NCBI GenBank assembly: GCA_945643635.1
Contig: CALZFC010000001.1
Location: 7,656,001-7,720,000 of the forward strand
DNA: 64,000 nucleotides
Direction of reading: 5' to 3'
From: Allodiplogaster sudhausi
Lineage: Eukaryota > Nematoda > Chromadorea > Rhabditida > Diplogasteridae
A program made the position numbers and the translations under genes. Below the pieces are notes generated by a model, which had not been told where the DNA came from, did no database searches, and saw only the letters and a list, made by a program, of their open reading frames with translations. This document shows positions 53,151-64,000 of this stretch, in pieces (positions within the stretch are counted from its first letter, which is position 1; each line of letters opens with the position of its first letter).

Positions 53151-54656
53151 CTTACAGGCAGCAACACCTCTTCGTTCTCTTGATATCTGAATGAGAGAGA
53201 GAGAGAAAGATGGAGAGAGAGAGAAAGGGAGAGAGAAAGGGAGAGAGAACGAGGAAGAGAGGCGAAGAGCATGAAGCAACGAGAAAGAGCGCCCGAAGAA
53301 ATGAAGTGAGAAAAGCAAATGGGAGACAAGTAATCGTGAAAGATGAACTATGTATGTAATTATTTTCTAGTCAGAGCAACATTAATGGAATCGAATAATC
53401 AACAAAGGAAAAAATTTAAGCCGATAACCATATAAATCGCTTCCCAATAATATGCCTGAACTGACAATATGTTTCGCTAGCGCCGTAATCGAGAGCATAT
53501 TTTTGGCATGTTTATGACTTTGTTCGAGTTGAGCTCGTGATGCGTGGACATTTCAATGTGCAAACAAGCGTGTGCACGACAATTAAATGACACAAGGAAA
53601 TGATCCTGACCATGAGCTACATATTTCGGTGCATTCCTGGAAGGGGAGCGTGCGTGCTTGTGTCTTTGCAAGTACTACATATATGTTTTGTCCAATATCT
53701 AGAAAGGACATGGGGAGCGTTTTGCAGCTCGGGAATAAGTATAAGCCTGTAGAACTGGCATGTACTGGAGAGACAACAACAAGATATCGCAGCCGTGAAT
53801 TACTTATGTTGTTTATCTCGTACCATTTTAGCCATTTCAAAACTAACAAGAATCAAACGACTGAGTGCATTGTCTTCTATTCTATTAAATGATTAATCAG
53901 CATGCATACAAAGTGGAGAATGGTCAGAGTTAATGTGTATTTAAAGAGCATATAAAATGAGAAATGACGCATGTATGTCTTACTTTTAACTCCTTCGACA
54001 GAAATCATGGCAAGCTTTGGACACATACATATGTAAGTATGCGTATAAATATTCCAGCTAAGGCTAAAAGTAGGATTAAAACGGTCACATGCAAGAAGAG
54101 CTTGTTTATTGGTGTGAACGTGTGCAAAAAAATGCGTCTTGAAAGCCGAAATAAATTAAAATCCGCTCCACGCGAATGAAGAAGAAGAAAATACAATAAG
54201 GAAATAATTTTTGTGTAAATCTAATGCCTATTTTTCAAATACTGGAATGTTTTCACGCGCACCGGTAGAGAGGGATATAGAGATGTTATTATCAAAAAAC
54301 TTAGTAGCTTATGTGACACGAGTGGGAGAGACAGCAGGAAGGAGCAGCTGAGAAGATGTGGAAAAGAAAGAGGAGGAGATAGATAGGGCAGAGGGAGATA
54401 GAGCTGGAGAGAGAGAGAAGTGAAAGAGAGAGTGCGAGAAGGAGAGAGGAAAGCAGAGAGGAGAAAAGAGTATAGTAGTGAATGCTTCTCGATCGGAGAA
54501 ATGCAGAAATGGAAGAATAAAAACGTGAAGCAAAAATTGAGCCGCCTTAAATGGATAGAAAATTGCAAGTGTCGAGCAAGAATAGAAAATGACGAAGGAA
54601 CAACTAGAGGAGAAAACAATGGGGGAGGGGGAAGTGAGAAGGGCTACTATCTCTCA

Positions 54657-54688
<32 letters not shown>

Positions 54689-55136
54689 TCCTATCTGTCT
54701 AAACCTTGCAGTCTCTCTCTCTCTCTCTCTCTATCGAAGAGTGTTGTCATATGGGGAGGTTGCACGTGTTTCTCTCTGAAACAGCACCACGAGCATACTC
54801 GAGGTAAGCAGGAAAGGCTCGAGGAGGAGGAGGAGAAGCTGAAGCCCACCTTACTTAGACAAGAGACAACACATCCATTCGCAGGTGGAAATGAAGCAAG
54901 CACGACTACAGAAGGCCGCTTTCTCACTTTCTCACTTGAGACCGCGTAAGAGAAGCGGCAATTCATTTTAAGGCATTAAGATGAGCATCCCGACTAATGA
55001 TAATCTCAAGAGAGAAGAGAGAAGAAGGATGATACGGTCACATCGTAATTGTGTGAGGCGTCATTTTTCATAGATAACAACTGGTCTGATGTCTGCCACT
55101 TGAGGAAACGTATGCACATATATATGTATGTATGTA
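53151..55136. other. Region upstream of the NDPK-like gene's known exons
   Basis: GA/CT-rich blocks at 53187-53270, 54400-54475 and 54650-54735. Missing 5' exons of the NDPK-like gene may lie here but none is convincing. Confidence 0.4.
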
Positions 55137-56643
55137 CAGTACCGCTCAGCGGCCAGGGGTCTCGGCTATAGCGGCTATAGCGGCCGCGTGCCAAAGAGGC
55201 CAAGCGAAATTAAGCGATGTAACATTTTTGTTTTCAGAATTCATTGTTATTTTTGGCTTCAGGGTAATGTTCTGCATCCATTAAGCTCAAAAACTTAACA
55301 AAATAATGTATATTCACCATAATGGAAAATCTTGTGAATTCCATGGTGCAGGAGCACCACAATTCGTAGTGTGTGAACGTGTCATCGTTTCAGTGAATTT
55401 TATGAATGCAGTTGCTCGAAGAATACAGCTTTAAATTACAGTTTCATACTTCATTTAGTATCCTTTTGTCTTATCAAGTGACTTTTAATGTTGCAAGTGA
55501 AAAAAAGCATGGCAAAAAAAATCTTGCATAAGAAAGGAAGAAATTGGGTCAAAAGAGGAACCGAACCAAGTCCCTTTGCTATTAGATCTCGGATATGGCC
55601 TGCGAGGCGCAGTTAGTTGCGCGCTTGCTTGCAATTTTGAGCGTCGCATGTTCGAATCCCAACCGGGTCGAATGTTTTGCCTAGAAAAAGTAAGGAGAGA
55701 CAAGATTGGAGCTCAAAGTGGAGGATCGTTCAAATCGAAGCAAAGGACAAATCAAGACGTAACGCAGAGAGAGTGAGAGGGGGAGTGAGAGAGAGAGAGA
55801 AAGTGAATTTGGGAATTGGGTGGCTGACCGACCGTCAAGGTCTCTGGTTAGGAGGGGAGAAGTGCTTGGTGAGGCTCAGTTGTTAAAGAGCTTGTCATTT
55901 GTTTTGTGTGTCACAGGTTCGAACCCCAATCGCAGTAAACGTTTTGCTGCGCTTCTTTTGGATTTCAAAACTGGAAAAGTTCATTTGAAAAAATATTCCG
56001 ATGCGATGAGAGGAGACAGCCCGACACTTTGTTTTCGAAATTGAAATCTGGCAATTTACAGAACACAACGGAAGGCATGGAATTTTCGTGGCATTGACTC
56101 TTACAGCTCTAAAAAACAACATCAAAATGTTCCCAAAATTGTTTGGAATCGACTTCAGGTGTGGCTGGTTAGAGCATTGGTATGCCTAGCATCTGCATGA
56201 GCAAAGGGACTTGGTTCGGTTCCTCTTTTGACCCAATTTCTTCCTTTCTTATGCAAGATTTTTTTTGCCATGCTTTTTTTCACTTGCAACATTAAAAGTC
56301 ACTTGATAAGACAAAAGGATACTAAATGAAGTATGAAACTGTAATTTAAAGCTGTATTCTTCGAGCAACTGCATTCATAAAATTCACTGAAACGATGACA
56401 CGTTCACACACTACGAATTGTGGTGCTCCTGCACCATGGAATTCACAAGATTTTCCATTATGGTGAATATGCATTATTTTGTTAAGTTTTTGAGCTTAAT
56501 GGATGCAGAACATTACCCTGAAGCCAAAAATAACAATGAATTCTGAAAACAAAAATGTTACAGGGCTTAATTTCGCTTGGCCTCTTTGGCACGCGGCCGC
56601 TATAGCCGCTATAGCCGAGACCCCTGGCCGCTGAGCGGTACTG
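55137..56643. mobile_element. Foldback DNA element, second copy
   Basis: 1507 bp with the same ends as 25096-26843 (CAGTACCGCTCAGCGGCC...). The arms are about 440 bp (to about 55580 and from about 56205), and the centre differs from that of the first copy. Left flank is TA, right flank TT, so one target copy may have mutated. The arms and centre contain tRNA-like B-boxes (GGTTCGAACCCC at about 55917; GTTCGAATCCC at about 55650). Confidence 0.8.
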
Positions 56644-56645
56644 TT

Positions 56646-57462
56646 TGTATGTAGCATCATTCATTGCACGAGGCTTTTTGGTAATTGGCGACGTGTAAAA
56701 AAACAACAAATTATATCTCGAGAATTAAAGAATGCCCCGATTACTCATGATGATATCCTTATGTCTGGTCTTTTCACTATAATAAGACAAAAGAATGTCT
56801 ATTCATCGAATGAAACGTATTCATGTTTTCTATAGAAATTGGCTCTTTGATTGACTTCACGGACGGCGTCCAGCTGACAAGGGTTAGGTGGTGAGGCGCA
56901 GGTGGAAAGAGAAGGCGAAATCAGGCAAAGCTCAGGGATAAGGCGAATGTAATTAAATATTATGGATTTTGAGAGATATGCGTGGTGAAAATTGCAACAG
57001 AGAAGCGGCCGGAAAGGACAGAGCCATTCGATAAGCGTCCGATAGGGGGGATATGGTTCATCCGGATGCAATGCCAATCAGAGGGTTTAGGGAGAGAGAG
57101 AGAGAGTGAGATAGATAGAGATAGAGCGAAAGAGAGAGAGACGGAGAGAGAGAGAGAGAAACAGAAAGAGGAAGGAGTCTAGAAAGGCGATGAAGACATA
57201 GTACATCATTTACCTCTCGAAAGCCTCTCCCCCATTCCTTGATATGCTCACTTCGACGACAAAAATGTAGTCGTCTGTAATGCAGTAGGACAAGCGTGAG
57301 AGAGAGAGAGTGAGAGAGGCACAGAAAGAGAGAGAGAGTGAGAGGACAGAGAGCGAGAGATAGTGAGAGAAACAAAGCGAGAAAGTGAGAGAAAAATAGA
57401 AAGACACTCTTCAGCCTGATCATCTGGTAGCCTACTTTGTTATGAATGACTGAGCCCTCTCT

Positions 57463-57518
<56 letters not shown>

Positions 57519-58181
57519 AATTCTCCTCTCCCTCCCTCTTTATGTACTACAATAAATTTATAAGAATCAATTGCACAAGAAAAAACCTACCTATGCACAT
57601 ATGTAGAAACACAGGCTAGTGAATCAAATATCACCATGATGGAATGGGAAGAAGAAAAAAAGGTATTTTAATTTACACGTTGTCATGTCTCGGGCCCGAT
57701 AGGCACAGATTCATATACATGTGCGCATATCTGTGTACACCTCTCGGAGGGGTTTAGAGAGAGAGAGAGAGAGAGAGATGAGAGAGGGAGAGAGAAAGAT
57801 AGGAGAGAGAGAGAAAGAGAGAGACGGAGGGAGAGCTGCGTACAGCTTGATTGGCTTCTTTCTTCTTCACCTCTTCCTTACGTAGTCACGCGATGTCAAA
57901 GAGGATTCCTTCTCCAAACGTGGGATTCGTAAGAATGATGCGAAGACAGGAGAGAAAACAAGAATTGTTCTCAAAATACTATTTAAAAAATACACTTGTA
58001 ATTTTCAATTGATATGGTATCTAAGGTGACCTTAACAATTTGTATTCTGAGATTCAACAATCTCTGCTTCTGTATGGTTATAATCGCTTTTTTTCTTTTG
58101 TCGTTTACTCCATTTCCGACACTATCTTCCACAACCACATGATTTCTTATTGTCTCAAAGCTGCAACGTATACTCTCTCTC

Positions 58182-58212
<31 letters not shown>

Positions 58213-58411
58213 GTGTTTCTCAACCTCCGTCTTTCTCTCGCTTTCTCTTTCTTAATATCTCTTCCCTCCCTCTTCTCCTCTCCTCTCCTTCCTCTCACTA
58301 ATGGCACCTTATGGAGAAGACCAGCTCTAGATGGATGGATGCGTTGTGCTGCCCACTCATTTTCGCCATGCCACTTCTAACATGGTTGTTCTCAGCTCGA
58401 GTGCTCTCTCC

Positions 58412-58447
<36 letters not shown>

Positions 58448-58584
58448 TTCTCAGCTTCGGGGCCAGTTTTCCTCCGTTCTTCCGACTCCTCTTTTTATCT
58501 CGCATTCTTGTCTCTCCCTCCCCTTCCCGTTCTTTCTCTCTCTCTCTCCCTCTCTCTCTTGCCCCCTCATCTTCATAATGGCAT
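56646..58584. other. Microsatellite-rich intergenic DNA
   Basis: GA tracts at 57090-57160, 57296-57400 and 57757-57830; CT tracts at 57465-57520, 58170-58230 and 58408-58455. Apparent ORFs in these tracts are Ser/Leu or Arg/Glu low-complexity readings. No gene recognised. Confidence 0.6.
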
Positions 58585-58918
58585 GTCATGAGCAGAGGTG
58601 CAAAGTGGCCGGCCCGGCCCGGCCCGGCCCGCAGGGCCGGCCGGCCCAAAATTCCAGGGCCCGGGACCGGGCCGGGCCGGGCCCAAGAAAAGTGTGGCCG
58701 GCCCGTAGGCCCGGTTGGGCCCGTTTTCCTCGTTGGTGTACCAGATGGTGCACTGGTGAATGAATTATAATTGCACTAGTGGATATCTTGAAGTCAGAAT
58801 TCCAAATTGGCAGCATGAAAGTGCGCGGGAATTCTTTTAGCATTACTCCGTAAAATTCATTCTGTTGTTATTTTATTTTATCTTTGTAAGTTTAATATAA
58901 AATTATTTCAGGCTTACG

Positions 58919-61398
58919 ATGTCAGAGGCGGTTAGCGAGACTGACGAGCTACCGGAAGAAGACCAAAGGATTCTAAAGAGAATTTTCGGTATGATGTCTT
59001 CACTTTATTAAATAAGGATGATTTCATTTTCTCACATTATTTGGGCATCTTGAGTTATTCTGGTGATTTTATTTACTCTTATTATTTAGGTAAGCAATTT
59101 GGAACCGAGACTTACTCCAAAGAGCAGATTCAGCTACTCGCAAATGCGCATCATGAACGTCTTCTCAAGCGAGAGTACCTCTTCTTTCGAAAGCGGAAGA
59201 AGGGAGAAGACGACTCCATCGTGAACATTCACTACTCCTGGCATGGACAAAAAGCTAGCGCTTCCGCTACACAGCTTCTGATGTGCACGCGTTGCGTGGT
59301 TGTGATGACAGGCGGCGGAAACGTTAGGTATTCTCTTTTTTCGAAAACTGCTTTTGGAGCTGAAGGTTGCAGAGAGAGTGTATATCATTTTCAGTCGGCA
59401 CCAAGAGAAGTGTTCTGCGAAGAAATCGAAGAAAGCGGAAAGTGCATCTGGATCGCAGAGGAGAATCGATGGATTCATGGCAAGTGTCAGCGTCCAAGGC
59501 ACTCTCGAGGAACAACAGCAGATCTCGACAGTCATGGCGAAGTGGGTGGCTACGAGCTCGCGGCCATTCTCTATCGCGGAAGATAGCGGCTTGAAGGAAT
59601 TGATATCAGTCGCACTGCTGATTGGGTTAGGCTCGTTTGAAAATAATTTGTTCTTCTTCACGTTTTTTGAATGTTTCATCATTCAGTGCCAGACGGCGTA
59701 ACGTGGACAATTTGGATGTATCGAGCATCATTCCGACTCGGCAGACGGTGACGAATCGGTTGAACACCCTTCAATCCGATCTCCTTGCGAAATCTGGAGC
59801 AGAAGTCGTAAATCATTTGGCAACAGCTGGTGGAGCATTCTCTGCTGACTACGGAAAAAGAAAGGATGACTATCTGACTCTTGTCGTACACGTGGTTTAC
59901 AACTGGTTAGCTTCTTCAATGTATTGCCGTGATATTAAATATCTAATGTTTATTCACTTTTAGGCGATACTACAGCATTCAAGCTGCAATGAGGCGATGT
60001 GACGTAGCAAGAAAGGACAACGTGCAAGTCTGGACCGATATCGTGCAGGCGGGAAAGTCATTCGGCTTGACAGACGCGATTCTTCGTCAGATCTTCAGTG
60101 CATCCGATGAAGGCTCCAACATTACGAAAGCGCTTCGTCTAAACAATAAAAAAAGTGAGGAATATGCATCTTTTTACTATCATTTTCTTCTTTCCTTTTA
60201 TTCAGATGTTAACTGCATCTGCCATGTGGCCAACAATCTCTGCAAGCGGACCTTCAGTCCATACAAGGATCGAAGAGGTCTTCTCTTCGAGAACGACCTC
60301 ACGGATGAAGATAAGAGTCTGGTACAGCGAGGCAGGCGGCTCCTCAGTGAATTGAAGCTGGTTGTCAATGGAATCCGGGGCAGTGAAGTCGGCCAGTCAC
60401 TCCGAAGGCAGCTTTCTCTTGAAGTCGAGACAAGATGGCTCTCCAAGCTCCGCTCTGCTAAGGCATTTTGTGAGTGTGCAGACGAGCTCTACAAGTACAA
60501 GGATCGCGGAAAGTTACCTGAGGTACACTGAGAATATATAGAAATAGCATGTAGCAACCTTCATTTTTTTTCCAGAACGTCAAACAAGGCCTACGCTACC
60601 TCTACGACCACAGCTCAGATTTCGATGATGTCTACAACATTCTCCTTCAGTTCGAGGAATTTGTACAGTTTTTGCAGGTACGGAAAACATATTTCCAAAT
60701 TACCGTACCACATTTTCAAATTCTGAACATTATTTAGAGAGATACGGCAGTGATCTACGAGGTCTGGCCCAGATGGAATGAACTGAAGGAAAGTCTCAGT
60801 CAAATTGTCATGACTTGATTCCTCGATGCAGACCTCTTTGGCCCGAAGTGCATACAAATGCATGTTGCGGAAAGAAGACGACGGTGTCATCTCCAAGTTC
60901 CATAAGATGGCCACATTCCTGCATCCAAAGAGGCGACAATTGCGTCGACTCGCTGATGAAGCCGAACGCCGTGAGGTCATCATGATGCTGAAGGAGTTGG
61001 TCTGTGAGGTGGAAGGAGGGAACGATGGTGCGTCACAACCGAAGGCTCCCAAGCTCCCGAGAACGGACTATGACGACCTCGATGATTCTGGCGGCAACGT
61101 GGCTACTGAGGTTGATTCTTATCTGAATGCCACCTTCAATTTCCTTGATCCTTCTGGAAACCCACATGACAACCCTCTTATCGCATGGAAGGAGCGTGCA
61201 CCTGAATTCTCCGTTCTGTCCCGACTAGTACAACAGATCTATTCCATTCCTGCTTCTACAGCAACTGCAGAACGCTCATTCTCGGACTTGCGAAATCTTG
61301 TCCCCGACAAGCGTGAGTCACTCAGTGCTGAGTCTGTTTTCAAGTCCCTCATCATCCGTTCTCTTATGAAGTTCGAAGCGGCTTTGAATTCCCGTTAA
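58919..61398 (+). CDS. hAT transposase, multi-exon
   Basis: Exons 58919-58988, 59090-59327, 59395-59625, 59687-59905, 59964-60154, 60206-60522, 60576-60677, 60738-60806 and 60832-61398 join in frame to about 660 residues. A BED-type zinc finger (CTRC...RHQEKC) is split across the exon 2-3 junction. The catalytic region has SSRPFSIAEDSGLKELI, a first-Asp block (FSASDEGSNITKAL) and CICHVANNL; ETRWLSKL follows. The C-terminus is the hAT dimerisation domain (IPASTATAERSFSDLRNLV). The only obstacle is 60807-60831: either a 25-base GT-AG intron or a one-base frameshift near 60813. All else is open, so the element may be recently active. Start chosen behind TTTCAGGCTTACG. Confidence 0.85.
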
Positions 61399-61399
61399 T

Positions 61400-61510
61400 A
61401 ACATTTCCGTTGAATGCTTTATTTTCTGTTATTCGCTCTCTTAAAGTAACATTTCCGTTGAATGCTTTATTTTCTGTTATTCGCTCTCTTAAAGAGGCAT
61501 TGCGTTTCAA
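61400..61510. repeat. Tandem duplication after the hAT stop
   Basis: TAACATTTCCGTTGAATGCTTTATTTTCTGTTATTCGCTCTCTTAAAG occurs twice in succession (from 61399 and from 61447), both identical as read. Confidence 0.8.
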
Positions 61511-61937
61511 CGTTTTATTTTCAGTATGAAATAAACAATCTAACGACGTGCTAACGATTAAAAGAATGAAGTGTTATATGCATAGACAAATAGCTACAAC
61601 TTTCAATTTTTTTTCGAATTTTTGAAAATCGGGCTCAAACGGGCCCACGGGCCTAGCCGGGCCGGGCCGGGCCTAAAATTCTAGGGCCCGGAAATGGATC
61701 GGGCCGGGCTGGCCGAGTCCTTGGGCCCGACGGGCCGGGCCGGCCCAAATGTTTGGGCCCGTTAGCACCTCTGGTCATGAGTGACTGAACACAATGAACT
61801 CAACATCTTCAGGTAAGTCTCTCTTTTCCGCGCAAACAACACAAAATACTAAAGCATTGTTTATTCGAAAGAGAAATAAAGACAAGCACGTTTCGCTGCG
61901 TAGCAGCCCATCGCCTCGACTGCGTAGCAGCACTCGC

Positions 61938-63142
61938 TTAGTGCGAGAAGCGCGAGACGAAGACGGCCGAGCGCGGTGGGCACGGGCAGTAGGCGGCGTC
62001 GTTTCCTGGCAGACCGGGTCCTCCGGGCTGGCCGGGCTGTCCATCGCCACCGGGCTGTCCCGGGTTGCCGCCAGGGCCGGGCGGGCCCTGGGGACCAGGA
62101 GCGCCGTCCTGGCCCTTGTTGCCAGGGCCGCCGGGCTGGCCGGCAGGGCCGGGCGGGCCGGCGGGGCCAGGACCTCCCGGCTTGCCGTGACCGCGCTGGC
62201 CGTCGCGGCCAGGCTGACCCGGGTTGCCGGGCGTGCCCGGGTTGCCGGGGTTGCCGGCATCGCCAGGCGGTCCAGCGGGGCCCGGCTGTCCGTCCTTGCC
62301 AGGCTGGCCAGGTCCGCCGGGCTGTCCGTCGGGTCCGGGTTGGCCGTTGCCGCCGGGTGGTCCGGCGGGGCCGGCTGCTCCCGGGGGGCACTTGATGCAC
62401 GACGTGTCACGGGGCGGGCACGTGATCGGCGCGTACGTGACCGTGTTGTCCTCTCCGGGCGGGCCAGGCGGTCCAGGGTTGCCGGGCGTGCCGGGCTCTC
62501 CTGGCGGGCCAGGCGGGCCAGGCGGGCACACGGGCTTGGGCGGCTCGCACTGGCACCACGCGGGGAGGCCAGAGAAGTCCTGTCTCTTCTGACGGAAGAT
62601 GGAGTCGAAGGGGTTCTGGCGCGGCTTGGACGGAGGCGTCACGAGCACTTGGATGTCCATCATCTCAGTCCATGCTGAGTCCGTCTCGACGCGGAAGATC
62701 TAGAAGAACACTTTTATTTATTTATTTTTATATTTATTTTGTTTACACACATATTTATGTATTTATATCACTTATTCAAGTCGCAATTATGAGAATAGCC
62801 TCCGTTTGAAATCTAGCTGCCTTCATATGCATTGCATGCAAGCAGTAAACCACCGGTTCAAAAACATGGATTAAAAGGTTTTTTTAAGTAAAATTATGTC
62901 AATTTAGAGACTTTAATGCCGTAGATGAATGGTAATATTTAAAAAAAAAATACATATTGTTAAACGTGGAAATGGAAGAAGAAGAAGGTCAAAACCTGGA
63001 CGCCGTCGATGACTTCGTTGTGGACGTCGTTGATGGTCTGGTAGAGCGAGGGCACGACGACGAGGCACGCGATGACCGCTAGGGTCGAGCACGCGGTCGC
63101 GATCCCGACGATCAGCTTCTCCTCGTACATCTCTCCTCTCAA
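61938..63142 (-). CDS. Nematode cuticle collagen
   Basis: Two exons, 62996-63142 and 61938-62699, about 302 residues, the normal size. Exon 1 is the cuticle-collagen N-terminal domain: short cytosolic start ([13 protein letters not shown]) and a membrane helix, then [13 protein letters not shown]. Exon 2 continues ([12 protein letters not shown]) and has a basic RQKR, the subtilisin-type processing site found in these collagens. Then come Gly-X-Y blocks ([18 protein letters not shown] and a longer one) divided by a Cys-containing spacer ([14 protein letters not shown]), ending with a CPCPP pair. Trimers are secreted by the epidermis and cross-linked into the cuticle. The start may be the second Met (MYEEK). 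The gene ends 157 bp from the hAT target site. Confidence 0.95.
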
Positions 63143-63538
63143 GAGAAGATGGAGAGATTGCAGATTATTTTGTTATTTATTCATTTACATCAAAGGCGAC
63201 AAGATTTGAAGAAACTATTATCACACGGCAATAGAAGAAACATAGACAGGATTTCCAGGACAACATAATATCCGGTGAAAAAGAGAAGAAAGGAAGTATA
63301 TAACATATAGAATTTTATATGTAGGTAGACTTAATGACACCAACTAGACTAGAACGAAGCCGCTGAACAACCAACCAAGAAAGAAGGCAGCGGAGACTGA
63401 CTCTGCTCTAACCACCGAACGGGCCGTCTTTTATACTAGCCAAACAGTACGGCACTCCAAACACGCCCGGGAGGGCGTGCGCACAGCTACTTCCATGACG
63501 CATCAAGGCCCTCCCATCGCTTTCAAGCTCACTTCAAC

Positions 63539-63572
<34 letters not shown>

Positions 63573-64000
63573 ATCTATTCTATCTCTCTTTCTACTTTCT
63601 CTCTCTCTTATTTCCCATCTCTCATCAACTTCTCTCTCTCTCTCTCAACTGATTCTCATTTTTTTTATTCCCTTCTCTCCACTCACTCTCATTGAATATC
63701 TCTCTCCTTTCTTTTTCTAAACAACCTTCACTTTTGCATCCCGGATATGTTATGCTAAATTGATGAAACAGTTCTATGGAAGTGCATTAAACCATGCAGA
63801 GCCCATACAAGAATTGCTCGACACCGGGAAAGTTTACGGAGGCTTATTCAAGCATTAGCATGTAACAAAAAGGGGTTTGGCTTCTTTCTCTTTATTTTGC
63901 TTTCTTTCAATATGGAAATTTGACGATTGTGAGACTAGTCAATGTTTTGGCCAAGTGTTCATATTCCCCTTTTACATGTGGTACTGCAAGTGTTTGCGCG
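63143..64000. promoter_or_regulatory. Upstream region of the collagen gene and window end
   Basis: Presumed promoter side of the collagen. Contains CT microsatellites at 63540-63640; no other exon is seen up to the window end. Confidence 0.4.

Larger units (their letters stand above)
58585..61781 (+). mobile_element. hAT transposon with perfect 8 bp target duplications
   Basis: Element 58593-61773 (3181 bp), flanked by GTCATGAG at 58585-58592 and 61774-61781. Ends are CAGAGGTGC on the left and its complement on the right, the usual hAT terminus. Subterminal DNA on both sides is packed with GGCC and GGGCC repeats (58608-58720 and 61640-61765), likely transposase-binding arrays. Confidence 0.95.

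Noticed and set aside
61794..62678. Long open frames opposite the collagen exon
   Set aside because: Gly-Pro repeats leave other frames open by composition; the minus-strand Gly-X-Y reading with flanking Cys and N-terminal domain is clearly the gene.

Overview
The window comes from a nematode. It carries a major sperm protein (MSP) gene and a broken MSP copy, a two-exon cuticle collagen with the nematode N-terminal domain and a basic protease-type site, short GT-AG introns, and start codons directly behind TTTCAG-type acceptors as expected for spliced-leader addition. Genus cannot be fixed from sequence alone; MSP genes with two introns argue against Caenorhabditis itself. All product names come from reading motifs and translating by eye, not from database searches.

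Layout. 1-1231: 3' end of an unrecognised acidic gene. 1439-2246 and 11853-14100: exon-like pieces of an acidic low-complexity gene, split by a 9.6 kb LTR retroelement (2247-11848, minus strand) with identical 236 bp LTRs and an ATCG target duplication. Its first ORF places a glycoprotein-like membrane module between Gag and protease. 15.3-17.9 kb: about two copies of a 1.2 kb tandem repeat. 17.9-20.1 and 24.7-29.6 kb: two diverged copies of a segment, each with a gene for a small secreted protein; between them lies a head-to-head MSP pair, one copy broken by a 5 bp deletion. A TA-flanked foldback element (25096-26843) sits in the second segment; a relative lies at 55137-56643. 31.0-33.8 kb: a START-domain (lipid transfer) gene on the minus strand. 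34.7-36.1 kb: GA/CT-rich DNA and a perfect 21 bp hairpin. 36.7-40.8 kb: PIF/Harbinger-type genes, a decayed Myb-like gene and a transposase. 41.4-45.8 kb: two paralogous genes for tiny single-pass membrane proteins; the first carries a 2.6 kb TTAA-flanked near-perfect palindrome in intron 2. 46.9-53.2 kb: a minus-strand gene with an apparently catalytically dead NDPK-like domain, with an RTE-like non-LTR retrotransposon in one intron. 58.6-61.8 kb: a hAT transposon with perfect 8 bp target duplications and a nearly open multi-exon transposase. 61.9-63.1 kb: the cuticle collagen.

Host genes are few and mostly unrelated (sperm cytoskeleton, lipid transfer, cuticle, small secreted and membrane proteins). 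The main theme is repeated local duplication followed by insertion of at least six kinds of mobile DNA. Several insertions can be polarised because a paralogous empty site lies in the same window.
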